Source: Faucicola mancuniensis | GTDB lineage: Bacteria; Pseudomonadota; Gammaproteobacteria; Pseudomonadales; Moraxellaceae | Length of the DNA: 64,000 nt | Assembly (NCBI RefSeq): GCF_046523945.1 | Contig: NZ_CP171363.1 | Location: 372,001 to 436,000, forward strand | Direction of reading: 5' to 3' | Made by a program: the position numbers and the translations under genes | The notes under the pieces: generated by a model | What the model was told of the DNA's origin: nothing | Databases searched by the model: none | The model's input: the letters and a program-made list of their open reading frames with translations, nothing else | In this document: piece by piece, positions 49,962-59,241 of the stretch | How positions within the stretch are numbered: position 1 is the first letter of the stretch | Layout of the letters: each line of letters begins with the position of its first letter

Positions 49962-52181
49962 TCATTGATTTCTTTTGATAGATTGTAAAATAATATGTCT
50001 GGTTTGCATCAATTTATGGTTAAAAATCGGCTTAAGTTCATTTTTTAACGTTGAAAATAGGTTGCGATTGGATTTTTGTTCGGTTTTTTGTCCGTTTTGT
50101 GGGTATAAAAAATCAATCACATCTTCTACTTGTGCCAATCCATAACCGTTTGGAATAGAATACAATGGATAATCAATCAAACTAGCATAAATCAACTGAT
50201 TTAAGGTCAAAGCCGTTTGCCGTTGTCGGCGTTGTTTTGTCGCTTGAGCGGTCGGATTTGTCGCTTTATCGGTAGTTAAACCAAATCCTGCATAAAACGG
50301 CAAGCCGTAACAGGTTACTTTTTTACCACGCAACAAGGCTTCAAACCCTGTTAATGAGCTGATTGTATGCACTTCATCAACCACATCAAGACATTCGGCA
50401 ATATGAATATCCAATACCACTTTATCGGCAAATTGGTTTATTTTGTCGTCATCAATTTTGCCTGTGCGTAGCCCTGCTTGCACATCTGGGTGCGGTTTGT
50501 AAATGATAAAAGCGTTCGGATTGTCGGTTTTTACTTGTTTTAGCAAGTCAAAATTGGTTTTTACATCGCTCGCACACAGCTTGACCGACATATCGTCTTC
50601 AACTTGCCCCACTACCAAAATTTTGGTTTTTGTAGTATTAATCAATAATTTTTTGTTTTTACCAACATTATATTTACTAACTTGTTGCGTTAATAATTTG
50701 TTAATTAAATGCTCAATGCGTTGATTTTGTTCGTCATTTAACAAATTGATTTTTATCAATAAATTTTCTAAATCACTCGCTTGTGTCGCATTATAATAAA
50801 TGCCATTTTTATCAAGCACAACTGACAACGGCTCAATCAAATTCGCCCCCAAGCCATTGGAACGAATAAAACCGTCTTCCATACAATAAATAACGGCTGA
50901 TTGATTGTTAAGTTTTTGAATTAATTGCTGTTTTTTGGCAAAACCCCACACCAAAAACGGATTGTTTTTTGGAAAAATAAAATGATTTTTATCGGTTAAA
51001 GTGCGTGGTTCTAGGCGTGGTTTTACAAAAATATTTACATTGGCGGTTTGCAAATAATTTTGTACAAATTGTTTTTTCCAAAAACTCACATGATAACTCG
51101 TCAAATGTTTGGGAAAATTATCTCGCCAATGCCGATTGGTAACCAGCCAATTTATCGCTTGCGTTATATCGCAAGCCTTGCCTGTGGCAGGATTAGCGTA
51201 ATGACTGTACGCTATATAACACGCATAAAAAAGCTCAAGTATAGTCGGCTGTTTTTGCTCAAAACGTCTTTTTTTGGCATTTCGATAACGTAAACTTTGC
51301 ACAACATTTGTTAAATAATTATCGTCCGTCAGCCCCCAACCTGCATACCAAGACACACCAAAACAATGCACTTTTTTGCCAAGCCCATTTTGTTGAAAAA
51401 GTAGGGCTTCAAACCCCATGTGCGAACTGACCGTATAGACTTCGTCCATGACTTCTAGCAACTCAATCGGATTGACATTTTCACGGATTACTTGGCAATT
51501 GTTTGGTAAATCCAATTCAGTTAAATAGCCGATTTTGCCTGCTGGGTGGGCTTTTATCCAGATTTGTGCGTTGGGGTGATTTTGGCAAGCGGTTTTTAGC
51601 ATATTGGCAAAATCCTGTTCATTCGCTCCTGCACCGCTGATAGATTGGTCGTTGGCAACTTGGTCAATTAACAAAATATGTTGCGTGTTTTTGTCAAAAT
51701 TTAAATTTTTTAACGTGTTGTTTTTTGCGGTAGTGTTATATTTTGATAAACGTTCTGATGTAATTTTTTTAATTAAATCAAGTGCTTGTGTTTTTTGTTC
51801 ATCAGTTAAAACCGTTTGACAAATCAGATTTTCTAGCAAAGACGGCTTGCTACCATCAAAATAAATGCCAATCGGGTCAATCACCACGCTACAAGCGTAA
51901 CGGCTCGCCTGCCCTGTATCCAGCGACCGCAAAAAACCGTCTTCTAACGTCAAAACAGGCGCGTTAAAAATCGTGCCGAGTTGCTTGGCTCGTGTAAAAC
52001 TTTTTTTACGTCCCCAACCGAGCAGAAAATCAACTTTTTTTGGATTTTTTAGTGATAATTGAATGATTTGGGGTAAATTTTCATCGTTACAATTGGTATT
52101 TTTTTGTTGAAACGAACGCAAATAAGCCAACAATAATTGGTTATTTTTTACAATACCGTTGCCGATTACGCCGTATTTCAT
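49962..52181 (-). CDS. kpsC: KpsC/LipA-type capsule beta-Kdo transferase
   Basis: 739 residues made of two related halves. The first half has LLGWGRKKSFTRAKQLGTIF, LEDGFLRSLDTG, VVIDPIGIYFDG, WIKAHPAGKIG and TVSSHMGFEALL. The second has VWGFAKKQQLIQKLN, MEDGFIRSNGLG, VVLDKNGIYYNA, YKPHPDVQAGLR and TISSLTGFEALLRG. This duplication is the hallmark of KpsC, whose two domains add Kdo residues with alternating linkage. The length is right for the family. With kpsS it implies a lipid-anchored, ABC-transporter-type capsule in this strain. Confidence 0.9.
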   Translation of the reverse strand: MKYGVIGNGIVKNNQLLLAYLRSFQQKNTNCNDENLPQIIQLSLKNPKKVDFLLGWGRKKSFTRAKQLGTIFNAPVLTLEDGFLRSLDTGQASRYACSVVIDPIGIYFDGSKPSLLENLICQTVLTDEQKTQALDLIKKITSERLSKYNTTAKNNTLKNLNFDKNTQHILLIDQVANDQSISGAGANEQDFANMLKTACQNHPNAQIWIKAHPAGKIGYLTELDLPNNCQVIRENVNPIELLEVMDEVYTVSSHMGFEALLFQQNGLGKKVHCFGVSWYAGWGLTDDNYLTNVVQSLRYRNAKKRRFEQKQPTILELFYACYIAYSHYANPATGKACDITQAINWLVTNRHWRDNFPKHLTSYHVSFWKKQFVQNYLQTANVNIFVKPRLEPRTLTDKNHFIFPKNNPFLVWGFAKKQQLIQKLNNQSAVIYCMEDGFIRSNGLGANLIEPLSVVLDKNGIYYNATQASDLENLLIKINLLNDEQNQRIEHLINKLLTQQVSKYNVGKNKKLLINTTKTKILVVGQVEDDMSVKLCASDVKTNFDLLKQVKTDNPNAFIIYKPHPDVQAGLRTGKIDDDKINQFADKVVLDIHIAECLDVVDEVHTISSLTGFEALLRGKKVTCYGLPFYAGFGLTTDKATNPTAQATKQRRQRQTALTLNQLIYASLIDYPLYSIPNGYGLAQVEDVIDFLYPQNGQKTEQKSNRNLFSTLKNELKPIFNHKLMQTRHIILQSIKRNQ

Positions 52182-52273
52182 AATTTACCTTAACTATTTT
52201 TTAAATTATTTTGCAAAAAAATCATTTGGGCGTATGCAATATGCCCCTACACATCAATAAATTTTTGCTAAAA

Positions 52274-52612
52274 TCACGCCTTTTTTACCACGCTAGATTT
52301 CAATTTCATCGCCCCAAAACCGTCAATTTTGCAGTCAATGTCGTGGTCGTCTGGTGCGTCATAAATCAAGCGGATTGATTTGACTTTTGTGCCGACTTTA
52401 ATCGGTGTGCTTGAGCCTTTTACTTTTAAATCTTTGATGACCGTTACCGCATCGCCATCTTGTAGCACGTTGCCGACTGCATCTTTTATCACAGCTTGCG
52501 TATCATCGCTTTCGCCATCTTGCCATTCGTGGCTACACATCGGACAGATGAGCAAATCGCCATCTTGGTAGGTATAATTTTCATCGCATTTTGGACAGTT
52601 TGGTAAACTCAT
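52274..52612 (-). CDS. yjdM: YjdM (PhnA-family) zinc-ribbon protein
   Basis: 112 residues. An N-terminal zinc ribbon (LPNCPKCDENYTYQ and ICPMCSHEW) is followed by a small SH3-like domain (LQDGDAVTVIKDLKVKGSS, then GTKVKSIRLI). This is the YjdM/PhnA pattern. Although once named for phosphonate use, the function is not established. It appears monocistronic, divergent from ygfZ. Confidence 0.9.
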   Translation of the reverse strand: MSLPNCPKCDENYTYQDGDLLICPMCSHEWQDGESDDTQAVIKDAVGNVLQDGDAVTVIKDLKVKGSSTPIKVGTKVKSIRLIYDAPDDHDIDCKIDGFGAMKLKSSVVKKA

Positions 52613-52738
52613 AAATTTTTCTCAAAAAATAAAAGTGCTATTGTAACCGATTTTGAAAAAAACTTGTAATTTTTTGCGAAAAACCCCAAAATAATCGTGA
52701 AATTTTTATAAAAAAATCAAAACACAGGGGTAAAAATC

Positions 52739-53458
52739 ATGACAAATTTTGTGCAATTTCAATTAACAGGCAATGCCAAAAGTACCGACAGTTTGGGCGA
52801 TTCTGCCAAATTTTTACAAGGGCAAATCACCGCCAATGTCAATAAAATTGACAAGCATTTTTTACCGACTGCGATTTGTAATTTAAAAGGGCGTGTGTTG
52901 TTCGGCTTTTGGTTAAAAAAAATAGAAAACGGTTTTTTGATTGTGTTAAGCGATGATTTAGCCGATGATTTTGCCAATCATGTCAAAAAATATGGGGCGT
53001 TTTCCAAAATACAATTAAACGAAAAATCACCAATTTACCCCACAATTATTGATAACTCACCCACTTTTAGCGATAATTTAGCCGATGAAAATTGGCAAGA
53101 TTGGCAACAATTAAGCATCGCACAAGGCAATTATTGGATAACCAAAACCACGTCCGAGCTGTTCCAACCGCAGGAATTACGCCTACATCAGCGTGGTGGC
53201 GTGGATTATGACAAGGGCTGTTATATGGGGCAAGAGATTATTGCTCGCTTGTGGTTTAAAGCCAGTCCAAAGGCGTGGTTGCACCGTGTCAGCATGGCAA
53301 GTGAAAACGATTTTACCGACAAAATTCAAGTGGTTAATCAAGTGCAAAATGAAAACGGCATTGAAGCCTTGGTAATCGCTCGCCCAGAAGAATTGGCAAA
53401 TGTAAAAATTTTGGATTTGCCAAACGAATTGCAAAAATCGGTGGCTCGTGAGCATTAG
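52739..53458 (+). CDS. ygfZ: Folate-binding protein YgfZ
   Basis: 239 residues. The family motif KGCYMGQEIIARLWFKASP holds the conserved cysteine (K-G-C-Y-x-G-Q-E). The N-terminal part (LQGQITANVNKI, then CNLKGRVLFGFWL) matches the GcvT-like fold. YgfZ uses tetrahydrofolate to help assemble or repair certain iron-sulfur proteins such as MiaB. It is somewhat shorter than the E. coli protein (326 residues), with the C-terminal barrel reduced. The start has AGGGG upstream. Confidence 0.88.
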   Translation: MTNFVQFQLTGNAKSTDSLGDSAKFLQGQITANVNKIDKHFLPTAICNLKGRVLFGFWLKKIENGFLIVLSDDLADDFANHVKKYGAFSKIQLNEKSPIYPTIIDNSPTFSDNLADENWQDWQQLSIAQGNYWITKTTSELFQPQELRLHQRGGVDYDKGCYMGQEIIARLWFKASPKAWLHRVSMASENDFTDKIQVVNQVQNENGIEALVIARPEELANVKILDLPNELQKSVAREH

Positions 53459-53605
53459 TTTTTAACAACTAAATTTTAGCAAAAATTTTTTTAACTACTT
53501 TTGACAAGAATTTTATCATTTTTTTGCAAAATTTTTGCGAAAACGTTTTGCCAAATTTGCAAATTTTTAGTAAAATTCTTTTTTACCTGTAAGCGAATTT
53601 GATTT

Positions 53606-55240
53606 ATGACAAAATTTATCTTTGTAACTGGTGGTGTCGTGTCGTCTTTGGGCAAGGGCATCACCGCTGCCTCTGTTGCTGCTATCCTTGAAGCTCGTGG
53701 TTTAAAAGTAACCATGACCAAACTTGACCCCTATATCAACGTAGACCCCGGCACGATGAGCCCGTTTCAGCATGGTGAAGTGTTCGTAACCGAAGACGGT
53801 GCGGAAACTGACCTTGATTTGGGCTATTATGAGCGTTTTTTACGCCATAGCAAAATGAGCCAACGCAATAATTTTACCAGTGGTCGTATTTATCAAACGG
53901 TGCTTGAAAAAGAACGCCGTGGCGACTATCTTGGCGGTACAGTGCAGGTGATTCCACATATTACCGATGAGATTAAACACCGCATTATCCAAAGTGGCGA
54001 AGGCTATGATATCGCTATGGTTGAGATTGGTGGTACGGTTGGCGATATTGAAAGTTTGCCATTTATGGAAGCGGTGCGTCAGTTACAAGTAGAGCTTGGG
54101 CGTAATCGTGCCATGCTTATGCACTTAACGCTTGTGCCGTATATTTCTAGTGCGGGCGAAAGCAAAACCAAACCGACACAACATTCTGTTAAAGAGTTAC
54201 GCTCCATCGGCTTGCAACCTGATGTGCTGATTTGCCGTAGTGAACAAGCGGTGAGCGAAGACAATCGCCGTAAAATCGCTTTGTTTACCAATGTGGAAGA
54301 ACGTGCAGTTATCATGTGTGAAGATGCCCAAAGCATTTATCAAATTCCTAAAAAATTGCACAATCAGCACCTTGATGATTTAATTTGTGAACGTTTTGGC
54401 ATTACTGCACCAGAAGCGGATTTGTCCGATTGGGACAAAGTTACTCAGTCGCTGTTGAGCAATCAAGAAACCGTTACCGTTGCGATGGTTGGCAAATATG
54501 TCGAACTGCCAGATGCATACAAATCGATTAACGAAGCCTTGCTTGCCGCAGGGATTCAAAATGATGTCAAAGTCAATATTGACTATGTAGACGCCGAAAA
54601 ATTAGAAACCGATGACAGCTTGCTTGAACAAGTCAAAAAAGCCGATGCGGTGCTTGTTCCTGGTGGTTTTGGTGAACGTGGTACGCAAGGCAAAATGAAA
54701 GCTATCACCTATGCACGTGAAAACAATGTGCCGTATTTGGGCATTTGTTTGGGTATGCAGTTGGCGGTGATTGAGTTTGCTCGCAATGTGTTAGGACTTG
54801 AAGCCAATTCAACCGAATTTGACAAAAAAACCAAAGCACCTCTCATCGGTCTAATTACCGAATGGTTTGATGAAAAAGGTGAGTTACAAATCCGTAATGA
54901 CAACTCAGACTTGGGTGGCACAATGCGTTTGGGTGCTCAAAAAGCTGAATTGGTAGAAGATACCAAACTTCGCCAAATCTATAGCTCGCCTGTGATTACC
55001 GAGCGTCATCGCCACCGTTATGAAATGAACGGTCGTTATATCAACGACTTAGAAAGTGCTGGTATGAAAATCTCGGGCTACTCTGCCAAACAGCATTTGG
55101 TGGAAGCAGTGGAAATTCCGAATCACCCTTGGTTTGTGGCGGTGCAATATCACCCAGAATTTACCAGTTCACCTCGTGGCGGACACCCATTGTTTAACAG
55201 TTTTATCCAAGCGGGTAAAACCAAAAAACATCAAGGTTAA
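53606..55240 (+). CDS. pyrG: CTP synthase
   Basis: 544 residues. It aminates UTP to CTP with glutamine. The synthetase domain opens TKFIFVTGGVVSSLGKGITA with the P-loop and carries LDPYINVDPGTMSPFQHGEV. The glutamine amidotransferase domain has the nucleophile cysteine in LGICLGMQLAVIE and the histidine/glutamate pair in VQYHPEFTSSPRGGHPLF. RHRHRYEMNGRYI is also invariant. A terminator follows 20 bp later. eno and kdsA, frequent neighbours, are not here. Confidence 0.97.
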   Translation: MTKFIFVTGGVVSSLGKGITAASVAAILEARGLKVTMTKLDPYINVDPGTMSPFQHGEVFVTEDGAETDLDLGYYERFLRHSKMSQRNNFTSGRIYQTVLEKERRGDYLGGTVQVIPHITDEIKHRIIQSGEGYDIAMVEIGGTVGDIESLPFMEAVRQLQVELGRNRAMLMHLTLVPYISSAGESKTKPTQHSVKELRSIGLQPDVLICRSEQAVSEDNRRKIALFTNVEERAVIMCEDAQSIYQIPKKLHNQHLDDLICERFGITAPEADLSDWDKVTQSLLSNQETVTVAMVGKYVELPDAYKSINEALLAAGIQNDVKVNIDYVDAEKLETDDSLLEQVKKADAVLVPGGFGERGTQGKMKAITYARENNVPYLGICLGMQLAVIEFARNVLGLEANSTEFDKKTKAPLIGLITEWFDEKGELQIRNDNSDLGGTMRLGAQKAELVEDTKLRQIYSSPVITERHRHRYEMNGRYINDLESAGMKISGYSAKQHLVEAVEIPNHPWFVAVQYHPEFTSSPRGGHPLFNSFIQAGKTKKHQG

Positions 55241-55260
55241 AACTCAATCATTTAGCCAAA

Positions 55261-55293
55261 TAAAAACCCATCAATCGTTATTGGTGGGTTTTT
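55261..55293 (+). terminator. Rho-independent terminator after pyrG
   Basis: AAAAACCCATCAAT pairs with ATTGGTGGGTTTTT (one G-U) around CGTT, with a T-run. It lies 21 bp past the pyrG stop codon. Confidence 0.88.
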
Positions 55294-55342
55294 ATGCCTA
55301 ACCGAGGTCTATTTTAAAGTTAGTTATTTCACTAAACTAAAT

Positions 55343-57049
55343 TTATTTAATCAGGCTAACCAATGCCCCATAGCCCGCCGATTCCATATTAGCAAGCGGA
55401 ATAAACTGCAACGCATCGCCATTGATACAATAGCGAAGTCCGCCTTTGTCTTTTGGACCATCATCAAAGACGTGACCCAAGTGCGAATTTGCCACCCGAG
55501 AACGCACTTCTGTACGTACCATGTTAAAACTGGTGTCGCTCGATGTTTTAATTACATCGGGGCTAATCGGCTTGGTAAAACTTGGCTAGCCACAGCCTGA
55601 ATCGTATTTATCGCTTGATAAAAATAACGGCTCGCCACTCACCACATCGACATACAAGCCTTTTGCGAATAAATGGTCGTATTCATGGCTAAAGGCTCGC
55701 TCCGTGTCGGCATTTTGAGTGATATCATATTGGGCTTTGCTTAGGCGTTTTTGCAAATTTTTGTCATAGTTTTGGTAGCGGGCTGGGTTTAACGCTTGGC
55801 TTACGCTGTTGGCGGACGTGAAATTTTTCACCACAGGGATTTTGTCGTTGGCAAGACTAATGTCAATATGACAGTAGCCGTTGGGGTTTTTACTCAGATA
55901 ATCTTGATGATAATTTTCTGCTTCATAAAAATTGGCAAGTGGTTTGTTTTCTACCACGATTTTTTGTGGGTATTTTTTGGCTAAGTCGGCTAATGTTTTA
56001 TCGACCACAGCTTTGTCATTTGGGTCACTGTAATAAATGCCTGTGCGGTATTGCTCACCCCTATCGTTGCCTTGTTTATTGACGCTTGTGGGGTCAATCA
56101 CTCGCACATAGTAGGCTAAAATCGTGGCAAGATTGGTTTTATCGGCATCATAAGTGACTTTGACCGTTTCGGCATGACCTGAGCCGTGAATCACGTCTTC
56201 ATAGCTTGGGTTGGCAGTTGTGCCATTGGCATAGCCCGATATCGCATCGACCACGCCATCGACCCGTTCCATATAGGCTTCAAGTCCCCAAAAACAACCC
56301 CCTGCCAAATAAATGGTGCGGGTGTTAATCGGCGTTTTGCCGTCGGCTTGATAATACACGCCGTTGTTTTTTATTGGTTTTAACGCTTGGACGGTGGGTT
56401 TATTTTCATTATTTGCTTGTCCGCCATGTTCATTCATGGCTTTGAGTTCGGCAAAGTCATTACCCGCATTGTCGGCTAAGGCTTGCATTTGCTCTTTAGT
56501 TAAATTGCCTTTGACCAATTTGAGCAAATTGCCTTGTTTATCCAAAATCGCAAAACTTGGATACACTTGAATGCCAAATTGTTGAATCAATTTGCCATCG
56601 TTATCCATTAAAACAGGTAAATTGGGATAATCTTTGGCAACCACTTGATACCATTTGGCAAAATCTTGGGCGTTTTTCTCGCTTAATTGATTGGGGCTAA
56701 CCACGCTAATCACATTCATATTGGGGTATTGTTTTGCCCAGTCGTTGCTTTCTTTAAGCGTGGCTAAACACAGCGGACACCAACTTGCCCAAAATTTGAC
56801 GATTGTTGGTTTGTTCGGGTCAATCACCGTCTTACCTGTTTTAGCAAGGTTTGGGTTGATTTGAGTAAAACCTTGCAAAGTGGCAAGCGTGTCTGATGGT
56901 AAAACAGATTGATTTTGTTTTTCGCCTAGATTAGTTTGATGTTGAGCGAACTCTTTGGCATTCATTTTTTGACAACCAACAAAGCCAAACATGGTTATAA
57001 TAGCAGAAATAGAGACAATTAACGAATTTTTGATAAAACGGTTTTGCAT
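55343..57049 (-). pseudogene. msrAB: Thioredoxin-MsrA-MsrB methionine sulfoxide reductase, interrupted by an amber codon
   Basis: The full frame is 568 residues plus one internal TAG at 55588-55586. Parts in order: lipoprotein signal (FVGC), thioredoxin-like domain with CPLC (WASWCPLCLATLKE), MsrA with the catalytic cysteine in GCFWGLEAYMERV, and MsrB. The stop replaces the tryptophan of the invariant SGCGWPSF motif: the codon TGG has become TAG. Downstream the frame stays open for 80 codons, including RSRVANSHLGHVFDDGP and LRYCINGDALQFIP with the MsrB catalytic cysteine. This is the Neisseria PilB architecture, a periplasmic repair enzyme for oxidised methionine. As read, MsrB activity is lost while Trx-MsrA could still be made. 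Confidence 0.88.
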
Positions 57050-57134
57050 AAATAATCACTCCAGCTATAGTTAAAGAAATAAAAAAGAATACAAGTACAA
57101 ATATAATAGAAACTGAATTATACAAAAAACACAA

Positions 57135-57190
57135 AAACCTGCATTCATAACGTTTTTACCATGAAAAACAAGATAAATAGCCAGATTCTT
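57135..57190 (+). repeat. MITE fragment (copy 4, left end only)
   Basis: AAACCTGCATTCATAACGTT, then TTTACCATGAAAAACA and GATAAATAGCCAG, matches the first ~50 bp of the MITE family. The rest, including the central palindrome and the right end, is missing. The surrounding 57050-57505 holds no intact gene. Short plus-strand frames near 57240-57370 end in coding-like peptides (DKVKEFILHKQSL and VVRTLSDGSVDIVR) that may be remnants of a lost gene. Confidence 0.65.
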
Positions 57191-57411
57191 AAGAAGAATT
57201 GAATAATAACATTGTTGGTAATTTTGTGAGTATCCTATCAAGTCTATTATAGCATTACCTTTGATAAAGTTAAAGAATTTATCCTGCATAAACAGTCATT
57301 GTAGAAGACAACATAACCCATCAAAAAGTAGTGAGAACGCTTAGCGATGGCAGTGTGGATATTGTGCGTTAATCTGTTCATTGACTTTTCTCCATTCATT
57401 GCAAAGCCTTT

Positions 57412-57441
57412 AAAAAACCAATCATCTGATTGGTTTTTTTT
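57412..57441. terminator. Terminator-like hairpin upstream of the DUF441 gene
   Basis: AAAAAACCAATCA and TGATTGGTTTTTT form a perfect 13-bp stem with a 2-base centre, T-tailed on both strands. It closes the remnant region on the plus strand. Confidence 0.75.
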
Positions 57442-57505
57442 GTTTTTGATAAGATTAATTTTGTGATACAATTTTTGTTTTAAACTTTTATTTTTAAAAG
57501 ATTTT

Positions 57506-57973
57506 ATGTTAAATATTAGCACCCTAAATCCCAACCTTATCGCCCTACTCGTCTTGCTTATCTGTGGCGTGATTAGCCAAAATACCACCATCATTATTGC
57601 CTGTGCGTTATTAATTATTTTGGCATCGTTGCCTGTCGCTCAGCCGTTTTTGCCGTATTTGGAAAAATATGGTTTAAACTGGGGCATTTTGTTATTAACC
57701 ATTGCCGTTTTGACACCGATTGCGTCAGGCAAAATCGGTAGCGAAACGTTATTAAAATCGTTTACCAGTTGGCAGTCACTGTTGGCGATTTTGGTGGGTG
57801 TGTTGGTCGCTTGGCTTGGCGGTCGTGGGGTCAAATTGATGAGTGCTGACCCAACGGTGGTGGCGGGGCTTTTGATTGGGACGGTGATTGGCGTGGCGTT
57901 TTTGCGTGGCGTGCCTGTTGGTCCTTTGATTGCGGCGGGGATTTTGTCATTGTTTTATACAGGGACAAAATAG
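57506..57973 (+). CDS. UPF0756/DUF441 (YeaL-like) membrane protein
   Basis: 155 residues with four or five membrane helices. LLVLLICGVISQNTTIIIAC, LLTIAVLTPIASGKIG and RGVPVGPLIAAGILSLF are the conserved patches of DUF441 (YeaL in E. coli). Function unknown. It is convergent with cueR, 13 bp apart. Confidence 0.88.
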   Translation: MLNISTLNPNLIALLVLLICGVISQNTTIIIACALLIILASLPVAQPFLPYLEKYGLNWGILLLTIAVLTPIASGKIGSETLLKSFTSWQSLLAILVGVLVAWLGGRGVKLMSADPTVVAGLLIGTVIGVAFLRGVPVGPLIAAGILSLFYTGTK

Positions 57974-57986
57974 TTTTTTAACAAAT

Positions 57987-58376
57987 TTAATGCTCAGTTA
58001 ATTTTTGCAAAATATGACAATCGGCATTGTCATCACCACGACAATTATCATGCCAAACTTGCAAGGTTTTTCGCATTTTTTGCAAATTCTCAATCTGTTG
58101 GTCAAGCTGTGTGATATGTTTGGCGGTCAAAGTTTTGACATCACGGCTACAACGATTGGGGTCGTCTTGTAAGGCTAGTAACTGAGCGATTTCGGCAAGC
58201 GAAAAATCCATTTGCCGAGCTTGATGAATAAACTGCAAGCGTTTGACATGGCTGTCATCATAGACACGATAGCCAGATGATGAACGATTGACAGAGTTTA
58301 ACAAGCCGATACTTTCGTAATCTCGGATTTGTTTGGCGGAAAGATGGGTTTGTTTGGCGATTTGGCTGATGTTCAT
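57987..58376 (-). CDS. cueR: CueR-type copper-responsive MerR regulator
   Basis: 129 residues from ATG 58376. The winged helix-turn-helix is MNISQIAKQTHLSAKQIRDY, then ESIGLLNSVNRSSSGYRVYD, followed by a long dimerisation helix. The metal-binding loop has two cysteines separated by seven residues (CRGDDNADC), the CueR spacing for Cu(I)/Ag(I), rather than a zinc or mercury pattern. It is divergent from the copper genes, and a MerR-type promoter with a matching dyad lies between. Confidence 0.9.
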   Translation of the reverse strand: MNISQIAKQTHLSAKQIRDYESIGLLNSVNRSSSGYRVYDDSHVKRLQFIHQARQMDFSLAEIAQLLALQDDPNRCSRDVKTLTAKHITQLDQQIENLQKMRKTLQVWHDNCRGDDNADCHILQKLTEH

Positions 58377-58416
58377 CTTTTTATTTGTAATGTTTTGTAA
58401 TTTTTTAAATTTTGCC

Positions 58417-58447
58417 TTGACCTTCACATAAGGTTAAGGTTTATATT
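58417..58447 (+). promoter_or_regulatory. CueR-type promoter and operator
   Basis: TTGACC (58417-58422) and TATATT (58442-58447) are 19 bp apart, the overlong spacer that MerR-family activators correct by twisting DNA. A 21-bp dyad with ends ACCTT and AAGGT (58420-58440) spans the spacer, the same size as the E. coli copA CueR box. It faces the DUF305 gene. Confidence 0.8.
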
Positions 58448-58526
58448 AAGCATACACATTCATAAAGTCAAGTTGAAAATCACTTTATTATACATTTCAA
58501 CAAGATACATAGTTCGGAGAATTTGT

Positions 58527-59234
58527 ATGAAAAAATCTGTTTTTGTCATGAGTTTATTCGCTGTTTTTGGTTTAACAGCGTGCAATCAAAACAACAGCCA
58601 AACAAGGACCCAACAAAGCCCTACCAACGCCAGTGTCGCAACCCAACATAAAGGTATGAACCACGACATAACAGCAAGTGTAAGTTCTACCAGCCAACCT
58701 GCTCACGTCATGGCGTATATGGACATGATGACAAAAATGCACGATGACATGGCAAATGGCGTGCAAGCAAAAAATGCCGATGTCGGTTTTGCCAAAGGCA
58801 TGATACCGCACCATCAAGGGGCAATTGAGATGGCAGAAATTGAACTGCAATATGGCAAAGATACCGAAATGAAAGCCCTTGCCCAAAAAATTATTGATAC
58901 CCAACAAGGTGAAATCACCTTTATGAATGAATGGCTAACAAAAAATGAAACGACAGAGCCAAAAGCGGACAATGCTGATGAAATTATCCAAGTCTATCAA
59001 GCCAAAAACGGTAACAATCACGATGCGATGATGCAAGGCGTGATGGATAGCAATCCTGATGTGGCATTTGCCAAAGGTATGATTCCCCATCATCAAGGGG
59101 CAATTGACATGGCAGATGTGGAAGAAAAATATGGCAAAAATCAACAAATGCTTAATCTTGCCAAACAAATTAAACAAGCCCAAACCCCAGAAATCAAACA
59201 AATGCAAGATTGGCTTGCCAAACAAAGCAAATAA
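58527..59234 (+). CDS. Copper-associated DUF305 lipoprotein (CopM-like)
   Basis: 235 residues from ATG 58527; GGAG lies upstream, and the frame extends back without support. A lipoprotein signal ends at GLTAC (Cys17). Two DUF305 repeats follow, each with FAKGMIPHHQGAI and a following methionine-rich helix (near residues 90 and 180). Histidine/methionine-rich DUF305 proteins bind copper in the periplasm (CopM in cyanobacteria). The CueR-type promoter directly upstream supports a role in copper handling. MITE copy 5 begins 7 bp after the stop codon, between it and copZ. Confidence 0.85.
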   Translation: MKKSVFVMSLFAVFGLTACNQNNSQTRTQQSPTNASVATQHKGMNHDITASVSSTSQPAHVMAYMDMMTKMHDDMANGVQAKNADVGFAKGMIPHHQGAIEMAEIELQYGKDTEMKALAQKIIDTQQGEITFMNEWLTKNETTEPKADNADEIIQVYQAKNGNNHDAMMQGVMDSNPDVAFAKGMIPHHQGAIDMADVEEKYGKNQQMLNLAKQIKQAQTPEIKQMQDWLAKQSK

Positions 59235-59241
59235 TTTTTTA

